Positions 1 through 7,829 of a DNA stretch of 64,000 bases are shown piece after piece. How positions within the stretch are numbered: the stretch's first letter is position 1; the number at the start of each line of letters is the position of its first letter. The stretch spans positions 620,001 through 684,000 of the forward strand of contig NZ_JAWMTI010000003.1 in NCBI RefSeq assembly GCF_036959255.1, read 5' to 3'. The notes under the pieces are model-generated. The model was given only the letters and a program-made list of their open reading frames with translations, did no database searches and was not told the origin of the DNA. This DNA comes from Olivibacter sp036959255. Its GTDB lineage: Bacteria > Bacteroidota > Bacteroidia > Sphingobacteriales > Sphingobacteriaceae. Position numbers and translations under genes: made by a program.

Positions 1-1623
1 AATTGGCCAAGACAACTTTTGCTCACTTGACTTCCATCCATCCACGTAGTAGCGGTTCCTCTTTCCGTCGCCATACTTAAATCCTTTACCTGTTAACGTT
101 GCGTCAAAAGCCAAAAGACGGTTCTCCTGCTCTGCATCCAGAAGTCGGGCGTTATCTACCGATAGTACTGCATTTTTCAGTTCAATAACGACCACAGTAT
201 TAACTGAATCACGGGCATTGGCAGGAAGCTCGATGCTTAAATCTTGCGGTGTAATCCGTTGTATTGATAAATTTTTGCCCGGATCACCTAAGCAGTATAC
301 CCGCCGGACTTCATTCTTCAATCCACCAACCAGCAAGCCCCCGTTCTTCGGCCAGTTAAAGACGTGCAGGTATAATTTATGCTTCCGTTGGGTTGTTACA
401 CCCCAAGATTGAACGGGTAGCATAGTCGGTTCGGTGCGGTAGATACTTTCGCTATTTTTGTTGATCCATGGCCCGATGCTGTCCAATATCCGTGTATCTT
501 TTGGATCGAAAGCACCATCCCCCTTGGGTCCAATATTCATCAGTAGATTCCCCCCTTTTGATGCCGCTTTTGTCAATAAGCGAATAAAAAAGGAAGCTGG
601 CTTATGGCTATGGTCGTATTTGGAGTATCCATAGGATTCATTGGTCGTAGGAATCGCCTCCCAATCGCCCGTTACAGGAAAGAACTCTGCCGGCCGATCA
701 GCCGTATTCTGATAGTCCCCAAAATTTTCGGTTGTGCTCCGAGCTAAACGTCCATTGATTACCACATTTGAGTCTATTTCTCGTATTGCTTTTAAAATAC
801 GCAGATTCTCTGAAAAGGGCAATTTATGAGGTGTATCAAACCATATTATATCCGGGTGATAATTCCGCAACAGTTCCTGAATTTGTGGAATAGCCTTTTC
901 ATTTACATATCGTTGTGCTTTCGGAAGCCATTCAGGATGTCTATCATACCAATTGGCACCCCCGATCAATTTATCACCTCCAGGATTATGATATTCCCAA
1001 TCGTTGCCCGGAGCATCCGGATGCTCCCAATCAAAAGCATGTGAGTAGTAAAAACCAAATTTCAACCCATACTTACGACAGGCCTCTGCTAATTCAGCCA
1101 TGGGGTCACGATGGAAAGGTGTTTGCTGTATACTATTAAAATCGGAGTATCGCGTATCATACATTGCAAAGCCGTCATGGTGTTTGGCGGTAACGATAAA
1201 ATAGCGCATGCCTGCCCTTTTTGCCGCTAACACCCAGCTCTCCGCATCAAAGTATATCGGGTTAAACTGCTTTGCCAACTGCAGATAGTCAGCACGACTT
1301 ATCTTTTCTTTTCGCATTAAATGCTCTGCATAACCTCCTACCTCCTTTCCATGCCATTCGCCACCTGCCAGCGAATAAATCCCCCAATGAATAAACATAC
1401 CAAATTTGGCTTCTCGCCACCAGGCAATCCGTTGGTTGTGCTTACGCATGGAGGCGGTCCACCACCCTGCTTTCGCCTCTTCAATAGCTGTGATATCCCG
1501 CACCTTTGGATCATTGTACATTTTTGTTCCCTCGTCACCCACATCCTGTGCATACAGCGCAGTGTTCAGCATACAGGCAATACCAAAGACTGGAAAATAT
1601 AAAAGGTAATTTCGTTTTCTCAT
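1..1623 (-). CDS. GH29 alpha-L-fucosidase, partial (C-terminus outside window)
   Basis: Exported alpha-L-fucosidase of family GH29, expected to release terminal fucose in the periplasm. The reading frame starts at an ATG at 1623 and stays open for 541 codons to the left edge, so the C-terminus is missing. A signal peptide ends near residue 26 (LYAQ). The GH29 core begins with FGMFIHWG (His79) and continues with the KHHDG motif (His148, His149). The nucleophile is Asp263 in the IIWFDTP motif. A C-terminal beta-sandwich follows from about residue 420. It is the last visible gene of a minus-strand fucosidase locus and is separated from the lyase-like gene by an octamer repeat array. The family is certain; linkage preference cannot be read from sequence. 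Confidence 0.93.
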   Translation of the reverse strand, partial: MRKRNYLLYFPVFGIACMLNTALYAQDVGDEGTKMYNDPKVRDITAIEEAKAGWWTASMRKHNQRIAWWREAKFGMFIHWGIYSLAGGEWHGKEVGGYAEHLMRKEKISRADYLQLAKQFNPIYFDAESWVLAAKRAGMRYFIVTAKHHDGFAMYDTRYSDFNSIQQTPFHRDPMAELAEACRKYGLKFGFYYSHAFDWEHPDAPGNDWEYHNPGGDKLIGGANWYDRHPEWLPKAQRYVNEKAIPQIQELLRNYHPDIIWFDTPHKLPFSENLRILKAIREIDSNVVINGRLARSTTENFGDYQNTADRPAEFFPVTGDWEAIPTTNESYGYSKYDHSHKPASFFIRLLTKAASKGGNLLMNIGPKGDGAFDPKDTRILDSIGPWINKNSESIYRTEPTMLPVQSWGVTTQRKHKLYLHVFNWPKNGGLLVGGLKNEVRRVYCLGDPGKNLSIQRITPQDLSIELPANARDSVNTVVVIELKNAVLSVDNARLLDAEQENRLLAFDATLTGKGFKYGDGKRNRYYVDGWKSSEQKLSWPI

Positions 1624-1670
1624 TATTTTATCCGTTATCAGATTTCAGCAATCGTCTTCTACCCGCACTA

Positions 1671-1749
1671 ACTATTTTACTATCCTACCATTTAACCACT
1701 CAACTATTCAACCACTTGACAACTCAACTATTAACCAGTTAACGACTCA
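1671..1749. repeat. degenerate 8-bp tandem repeat array (copy 1)
   Basis: Ten consecutive units of about 8 bp follow the pattern ACYAYTYA on the plus strand, for example ACTATTTT, ACCATTTA, ACCACTCA, ACTATTCA, ACCACTTG. One unit is 7 bp. The array fills most of the gap between the lyase-like gene, whose stop is at 1751, and the start of the GH29 gene at 1623. The 8-bp period rules out coding. Matching arrays lie at 7764-7819, 10308-10363 and, inverted, 58471-58518. Confidence 0.8.
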
Positions 1750-1750
1750 A

Positions 1751-2938
1751 TTACCTAAACCAAATGACGGGATTCCGAATTGGCAGATTTCGAACCACTT
1801 CCTCCACTTTTGGTGCATGATCCAACTGGGTCCAGGTAACGAACCAGTTTCCCTCTTTAAAAGCTTGAGCACAGAACAACAGGGCAGGTTGTGCAACCGG
1901 CCAGTTATCCCAATACATTACATCCTTTGCATAAGGCCAAGACCGCTTATCTTTTATATAAGGATACATAAAGGCCATTCCTTTCTTAATCGAACGTCCA
2001 TCCACTAACTGAAAATCCCACAAGTTGTCACTTGTATCAGACGCTATTTGACATAACATAACCATCGCATCTAGATTAAAAAGTGAATAACCGTAAGGTT
2101 TCGTGCGTTTAAGCTCACGTGGAAAGCTGCCATTTTGCGCCATTTGATTGGGGAGTAAGACTGTTTTATATCGTTCGCGGCAAAATTCCAGCAATTGCTC
2201 ATCCCCCACAAGCCTGGCAAAAGAAGCCACCTGCATTGTCCAACAGGTGCCATGATTGTTCTCTGCATTCATTTCATCCTTTCCATAAGGATGATGAGTT
2301 AACCACTGTAAATAATCCGTGAACCAGGCCTTGATGTATTTTCTTAGATCGGAAGGAAAAACGGTGGCACTTTCCATGACGAGAACTCCTTGCGCGACTT
2401 CCATGAGATGAATCGTATCAATGATACCAATGCCTCTTCCTGTAAAGCGCCCTTTGATAGCCTGCGCATACAACAAATTGGGATTCATCAGCGTTTCAGG
2501 ATTTACAAACCAAGCTTTTAAATGCTCCAATGCATGCATAACATATTTTTCGTCCTTCGTTAGCCGATAGGCTGAAGCCAATGCGCCTACAATTTGACTA
2601 AAGCGAATCATTGCTTTTCGGTGCGCCACAAAGTTCTCCGGATTGGTCATCCCATCTTTTTGTATATAAGGACCATCTGGATCCGCGGGGTCGGGCCACC
2701 AATAGTCTCCTTCTGAAAAAAAATCGTGTTTACCTCCACTACTTCGCGTCGATTGCGCTGCAGTAACCGTTAAGGGCTGCTGTTGCATGGCCCATTCCGC
2801 TTGTTGTAAAATCTGTTTGCGCAAAATTTGCATTGCTTGCGTCTCGTAGGACATGTCTATTGCAAGATCAGTCCATGAGATACACAGGCCTGCCATTACT
2901 ATACACAGATAGAACGCACCGTAATTAACCCTTCTCAT
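1751..2938 (-). CDS. alginate-lyase-fold protein (possible PL38-type polysaccharide lyase)
   Basis: 395-residue exported protein of the alginate_lyase superfamily, an (alpha/alpha)-toroid fold that includes glucuronan and alginate lyases. After an N-terminal signal segment (residues 1 to about 27), the toroid covers most of the chain. The motif ENNHGT, with Asn228 and His229, matches the conserved Asn/His pair used by these lyases for beta-elimination. The start ATG overlaps the stop of the upstream GH31 gene by 4 bp (ATGA), which implies translational coupling. A lyase beside fucosidases, GH31 and GH2 suggests that the target glycan contains uronic acid. The fold is well supported; the PL38 assignment and the substrate are inference. 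Confidence 0.75.
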   Translation of the reverse strand: MRRVNYGAFYLCIVMAGLCISWTDLAIDMSYETQAMQILRKQILQQAEWAMQQQPLTVTAAQSTRSSGGKHDFFSEGDYWWPDPADPDGPYIQKDGMTNPENFVAHRKAMIRFSQIVGALASAYRLTKDEKYVMHALEHLKAWFVNPETLMNPNLLYAQAIKGRFTGRGIGIIDTIHLMEVAQGVLVMESATVFPSDLRKYIKAWFTDYLQWLTHHPYGKDEMNAENNHGTCWTMQVASFARLVGDEQLLEFCRERYKTVLLPNQMAQNGSFPRELKRTKPYGYSLFNLDAMVMLCQIASDTSDNLWDFQLVDGRSIKKGMAFMYPYIKDKRSWPYAKDVMYWDNWPVAQPALLFCAQAFKEGNWFVTWTQLDHAPKVEEVVRNLPIRNPVIWFR

Positions 2939-5085
2939 GATGTTGTCATAAATTTAAAGCTTACTTTTCCAATTGTATTTGGCTTTCCCTTCTCCGGCGG
3001 CGATATGGAACCTTTCCATTTTCCATCTTTGTTACGTTCCACTTTTACCCTACGAAAACTATAGTCCCCTTTTTCATAGTTAAACGTTTCACCGTCATCG
3101 TCGTATAGATCATACACGCCCGGTTTTTCGCCATAATGCCTGAGCTCGATCATTATTCGTTCGTCTGCTTTAGGCGCATGAAGTAGTGGCGGCATGAAAG
3201 GGATAATTCCCCCATCTTTTACATAAACCGGTATCTTATCCAAACCTGGACTAACCGTAATCATTTCGCCGTTGCCGACAAACTTGCCTGTGTAAAAGTC
3301 ATACCAGTTTCCTTTCGGCAATAGCACTTCCCTGCTCGCTTGCCCGGTAAACATGGGCGCTACCAGCAGATTTTCACCCGCCATATATTGATCCTTAATT
3401 TCGCGGTGGGTCGCTTCCACATAAGGATTCTTTTCCAAATCCTTCGTTAACACTTTTTCTGACTCTTGTAACGCAAAACCCTCCTCTAAATTCATCGCGC
3501 GAAACGGGGGTGTTCCCTTAAAATGATATTTAGCAAATTCACTATACCAATAAGGCATCATGCGCATCCGCAAAAGTGCCGCCTCCTTTACCTGGGCTTC
3601 CACTTCGGGAAAAGACCAAGGTTTCGTACCACTCGCCCACGCATTGATCATGGCCATCGGAGAGAAAATGTTAGACTGAAAGCGTCGTAACCATTCCTCC
3701 GCACTTTTAGAAGCGCGTACTTCGGGTGTCCATAACACGCCTGCAAATCCACTGTTGATTAAGGCTGTAATAAAATCTTCGTGTTTGTAATAATCGTTGT
3801 AAATAACATAAGGGAAAGAGACAGCACCTGCATTTGATCCGCGTATCAAACCATAGGTACGTTTGTTTGACTTTTTATATAACTCGGTGCTATAGCGTTG
3901 CATAAGCACCCCGTAAGTCTGCCGCATCTGTTCGGCCGTATAACCCGAAGGGAAAGACGCGACATCCGGCCACAGATAGTGGTCGCCACCGTCAACTTCA
4001 TCAATTTTATAACCGCTGACGCCTATATCAACTTGGCTTCGCTGCCACTGAGAAAAGAGGATGTTTCTCGCTTGCGGCATCATCAAGTCGGGAACCAACC
4101 CCACCCATACTGTGTGGGATGCTGTAAAAGGTTCGATTTCCTTAAAAATGGGTGAAGCAGGTGAAACGTAAGGATTGGTCCATAGATTAATCCGAATACC
4201 TTTTTTCAACAATTTCTGTACAAATGCTTTTGGATCGGAGAAGCGTTTATGATCCCACTCAAAAGTACAAGGATAAGATTTGCTTTGCCACCCCGGTTCC
4301 AGGCCGACAAAATCCAATGGATAGCCCCTTTCTTCAAAGGCCTTTATCTCTTCCTCTACCTCTGCAGCATTGTACAGCCGTTGGACACGCTGGGTAAAAC
4401 CCAATCCCCAACGCGGAGGCAAGATACCTCCTCCATTAAACAAATTGAAACGGCGTACCGCATCTAAAGGTTTCGGTCCTCCAAAAATATAAAACTCAAC
4501 CCCAGCAGCCGGAACTAATATCTCTACCGCGTCACTATAGGGACGAGCTGTCCACGTTTTATCCATATTCCGGTCTTTCGCCTGTGGTGGGTGTTTACTA
4601 TCCTTTCGGACAGCGGAGCCCGCGTATACCTCCAAGTAACGTGCACTATTGACAAAAACCCCATAGCCCCTTGAAGAAACATAAAAAGGTGTAGGAGCAT
4701 GTGTTCTACCATTATCGACGCCTCCGTAGTGATCAACATGGAGGCGTAGAATCTTTCCACGTTGATGCACTGATTGAAAGTTGAGTCCGAAACCAAATAA
4801 TTGTTCCAGTGAGTCTAAAGGGAAATGTAGGTACGTTTTTCCGTCAACTGTGCTCGCATTGATCTCCTGCTGTAGGAGCGGAAAAGACGGGGTATCCAAC
4901 GCTTGGATTGCCGCTGCTCGTGGCGTTACGCCCGCAGCACGTAACAAATTATAGGACTCCGGCGTCCCTACCACACCCTTCCAAACACCGGGTAAGACTT
5001 CCGTCCATTGAATTTCCTGTCCAATAGTTTTGGACGAGGTGATGAGCAGAAAGAACAAAAGTCCATAAGAGCATACATTTTTCAT
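2935..5085 (-). CDS. GH31 family alpha-glycosidase
   Basis: 716-residue exported GH31 enzyme, a retaining alpha-glycosidase. A signal peptide ends near residue 22 (TIGQ). An N-terminal beta-sandwich is followed by the catalytic barrel from about residue 220 (GILPPRWGLGF). The nucleophile region reads GYKIDEVDG with Asp362. The probable acid/base is Asp431 in YNDYYKH, which lies where most GH31 enzymes have WSGD. The C-terminal beta domain ends in a DDDGETF segment typical of the family. The start lies 9 bp downstream of the GH95 stop and the end overlaps the lyase-like start. GH31 includes alpha-glucosidases, alpha-xylosidases and alpha-galactosidases. The unusual IDEVDG and YND surroundings prevent a confident choice. 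Confidence 0.85.
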   Translation of the reverse strand: MKNVCSYGLLFFLLITSSKTIGQEIQWTEVLPGVWKGVVGTPESYNLLRAAGVTPRAAAIQALDTPSFPLLQQEINASTVDGKTYLHFPLDSLEQLFGFGLNFQSVHQRGKILRLHVDHYGGVDNGRTHAPTPFYVSSRGYGVFVNSARYLEVYAGSAVRKDSKHPPQAKDRNMDKTWTARPYSDAVEILVPAAGVEFYIFGGPKPLDAVRRFNLFNGGGILPPRWGLGFTQRVQRLYNAAEVEEEIKAFEERGYPLDFVGLEPGWQSKSYPCTFEWDHKRFSDPKAFVQKLLKKGIRINLWTNPYVSPASPIFKEIEPFTASHTVWVGLVPDLMMPQARNILFSQWQRSQVDIGVSGYKIDEVDGGDHYLWPDVASFPSGYTAEQMRQTYGVLMQRYSTELYKKSNKRTYGLIRGSNAGAVSFPYVIYNDYYKHEDFITALINSGFAGVLWTPEVRASKSAEEWLRRFQSNIFSPMAMINAWASGTKPWSFPEVEAQVKEAALLRMRMMPYWYSEFAKYHFKGTPPFRAMNLEEGFALQESEKVLTKDLEKNPYVEATHREIKDQYMAGENLLVAPMFTGQASREVLLPKGNWYDFYTGKFVGNGEMITVSPGLDKIPVYVKDGGIIPFMPPLLHAPKADERIMIELRHYGEKPGVYDLYDDDGETFNYEKGDYSFRRVKVERNKDGKWKGSISPPEKGKPNTIGKVSFKFMTTS

Positions 5086-5094
5086 TAACTAGCT

Positions 5095-7656
5095 TTATAA
5101 AGGTACAATCGTATATGTTTTTCCTTTTTCCGTTGGGAAATCTATTACATAAGTCTCTTTCACGTGGAGCGTCTGCAAAGATGTCTGCTGATTTTCTACG
5201 ATCGGAAGTTCTTCAGGTTTTATTAATAAATCATTTGGGACGCTTACCTTAGCGACGGTAGTTTCCAACACTTTAACCGGTACAGAGGTTCGCAAACGAC
5301 AAGTACCACCTAACGTTGAATGGATCAGTGCGCGAGTCAAATCCCCTTGCGCCCAGTCGATTTCAACGGTAAAATTTCCACGTGCTTTTATGCCTTTAAT
5401 GGCGCCACTTGGCCAAGCATCCGGCAAGGCAGGTAATAAATGAATTTCACCTGCGTGGCTTTGAAGCAACATTTCAGTGATGCCGGCAGTAGCACCAAAA
5501 TTTCCATCAATTTGAAAAGGTGGATGTGCATCAAAAAGATTGGGATAAGCCCCACCCCCGCTCATCTGCTCTTTTTCTTCTTTGGGATCGATGTAGCGCA
5601 ACGCATCCTTCAAGATCTTATAAGCATGATTTCCGTCCTGTAGACGCGCCCACCAATTTGTCTTCCAAGCCATGGACCAACCCGTACTCACATCACCTCG
5701 ATGAAGCAACGATTGCTTAGCCGCGGCCGCCAGTTTAGGCGTACCACCGATGGATAGCTGATTACCTGGATAAAGACCAAAAAGCTGAGAGATATGGCGA
5801 TGTTTATCTTGCGGATCATCCCAATCTTGATACCATTCCTGCAATTGGCCATACCGGCCGATATGGTAAGGATAAAGTTTAGCCTTTGCTGTCGTTAATT
5901 TTGCCTTAAAATTCGGATCGATTTGTAAAATATCGCTTGCATGCATACACGCGTTAAATAGTTCGCGAATAATAGCCATGTCCATGGTTGATGCCATACT
6001 CAATTGATATTCCTTACCCTTGATTTTAATCGTATTTTCGGGCGAGGTAGAAGGATTGGTTACCAGATAATGACTATCAGGATCTTCTGTGAGCCAAGCC
6101 AGCATAAAAGAGGCGGCTCCTTTCATCAAAGGATAGGCTTCCTCCTTCAGAAATTTTTTATCCCCTGTATAAAGATAATGCTCCCAAAGATGCGTGCAAA
6201 ACCAAGCACCCGCCATGGGCCATGCCGACCAGCGTGGCATACCCTTGGGATCCCAATCGTATCCCCCGGGTGGGGATGTCTTTGCCCATAAATCAGTATT
6301 ATGATGAACGACCCAACCAGTGTCGATCGCATAATTCACTTTCGCTGTTACTGCCCCGTTAACCGCCAGTTCTTTCATAAAATCGAACAAAGGTTGATGG
6401 CATTCCGAAAGATTCGTATTTTCAGCTAACCAATAATTCATTTCGGTATTGATATTGGTCGTGTAATTACTTCCCCAGGGAGGTTGAACGTGATCATTCC
6501 ATATTCCCTGTAAATTGGTAGGCCTACTACCTGGACGCGAGCTGGCAATCAATAGATAACGACCATATTGATAGTATAAAGCCAGCAGTGCATGATCCGA
6601 TTTCCCCTTAGCCAGCCGTAGCATCCTTTCATTGATCGGTAGTTTCAAGGCTTCCACATCGTTCCCCAGATTGATGGCCACCCGATGGAACAGCGATGTG
6701 TAATCAGCGATATGTTTCGATTTTACATCCTCATAATTCAATTTTGAAACTCGGTTCATACAAGTGGTTGCTTCGCGAGCAGGATCTTTGCCCTCCAGTC
6801 CGGGAGACTTATCAAACCCGTTAAAGCTAGTTGCTTCTGTTAACCAAAGTGTAACTGAATTGGCTCCGGAAACACGTAAGCTATTATTGTTAGCGAGGCT
6901 TTTCCCACCTACGGTCTGTACTTTTACATGAACTTCAAAGTTCATCCCTTCCCCATTCGCCTCATCATAAACAACCTGTTTCGGTTCATAATCACGATTT
7001 GCCACAAATTTAGGCGCCTTTCCCCGAAGTATTAAATAATCATCATCCTTCGCCTTTGTTTCATATTTCAGTTTGCTCGTTAATGCAACATCAAAAGTTA
7101 TTGCACCGGGCTTGTCGGCGGTTATACGAATGACCATTGCTTTATCCGGCCAACTGATGAAGCTTTCGCGCGTGTAAGAGACGCCTTGGTAGGTGTATTT
7201 TACCGTTGAAACGGCGTTGTCGAGATCTAAATCACGTTGATAAAACGAAGCAAGTGAATCATTCCGATGAAAATCCAGCAGCAGATCGCCAAGTGGCAAA
7301 TACCGAGCCGAATAGGGCCCTTGCATTTGTTTCCATAAACTTGTTGCCTTTTCATAGTCCCCTTCAAAAATAGCCTTTCGTACCTGCGGAAGTACACGAG
7401 GGCCGTTCGGGTTGTTACCCGGATTGGGGAAACCCGACCAAAGTGTATTGTCATTCAGTTGATAACGTTCCACCCGAATTCCGCCAAACACCATGGCCCC
7501 GGTTTTAGCATTGCCCAATGGCAAAGCCTCTTCCCATACCGATGCCGGTTTTCTATACCATAATTTTAATAACTTTTCCTGCTCCTGGGTATTCCCCACG
7601 AATGTGGCAAAGACACAGCTTAGGAACACAAAAAGAGAGATCTTAGGTTTATTCAT
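5095..7656 (-). CDS. GH95 alpha-L-fucosidase / alpha-L-galactosidase
   Basis: 853-residue exported inverting glycosidase of GH95, a family of alpha-1,2-L-fucosidases with some L-galactosidases. The signal peptide ends near residue 23. The N-terminal beta domain carries PLGNAKTGAMVFGG. The (alpha/alpha)6 barrel holds the full catalytic set by analogy with Bifidobacterium AfcA: Asn401 and Asn403 (NINTE), general acid Glu540 (SPENT) and Asp717 (QIDGNFG). The length fits the family. It sits 9 bp upstream of GH31 in the fucosidase operon. Together with GH29, GH2 and GH31 it would strip fucose-galactose-(xylose or glucose) side chains. Fucose versus L-galactose specificity is not decided here. Confidence 0.93.
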   Translation of the reverse strand: MNKPKISLFVFLSCVFATFVGNTQEQEKLLKLWYRKPASVWEEALPLGNAKTGAMVFGGIRVERYQLNDNTLWSGFPNPGNNPNGPRVLPQVRKAIFEGDYEKATSLWKQMQGPYSARYLPLGDLLLDFHRNDSLASFYQRDLDLDNAVSTVKYTYQGVSYTRESFISWPDKAMVIRITADKPGAITFDVALTSKLKYETKAKDDDYLILRGKAPKFVANRDYEPKQVVYDEANGEGMNFEVHVKVQTVGGKSLANNNSLRVSGANSVTLWLTEATSFNGFDKSPGLEGKDPAREATTCMNRVSKLNYEDVKSKHIADYTSLFHRVAINLGNDVEALKLPINERMLRLAKGKSDHALLALYYQYGRYLLIASSRPGSRPTNLQGIWNDHVQPPWGSNYTTNINTEMNYWLAENTNLSECHQPLFDFMKELAVNGAVTAKVNYAIDTGWVVHHNTDLWAKTSPPGGYDWDPKGMPRWSAWPMAGAWFCTHLWEHYLYTGDKKFLKEEAYPLMKGAASFMLAWLTEDPDSHYLVTNPSTSPENTIKIKGKEYQLSMASTMDMAIIRELFNACMHASDILQIDPNFKAKLTTAKAKLYPYHIGRYGQLQEWYQDWDDPQDKHRHISQLFGLYPGNQLSIGGTPKLAAAAKQSLLHRGDVSTGWSMAWKTNWWARLQDGNHAYKILKDALRYIDPKEEKEQMSGGGAYPNLFDAHPPFQIDGNFGATAGITEMLLQSHAGEIHLLPALPDAWPSGAIKGIKARGNFTVEIDWAQGDLTRALIHSTLGGTCRLRTSVPVKVLETTVAKVSVPNDLLIKPEELPIVENQQTSLQTLHVKETYVIDFPTEKGKTYTIVPL

Positions 7657-7763
7657 TTTCCATTTGGTTTTTATTCAGTGCTTAAATTTGGATTCAAATC
7701 GTCGTTGACATTCCTTAGTATTTATCAAACGTCCGATCGCTCAATGCTAAAATGTAGACCCTC

Positions 7764-7819
7764 ACTATTCAACCACTATACTACTCAACCATTTAACTAC
7801 TCTACTATTTAATGACGCA
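7764..7819. repeat. degenerate 8-bp tandem repeat array (copy 2)
   Basis: Seven in-phase octamers on the plus strand: ACTATTCA, ACCACTAT, ACTACTCA, ACCATTTA, ACTACTCT, ACTATTTA, ATGACGCA. The array lies in the 173-bp gap between the GH2 stop (7830) and the GH95 start (7656), 11 bp past the GH2 stop. It has the same orientation as copies 1 and 3. Confidence 0.8.
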
Positions 7820-7829
7820 ACGATATCTA

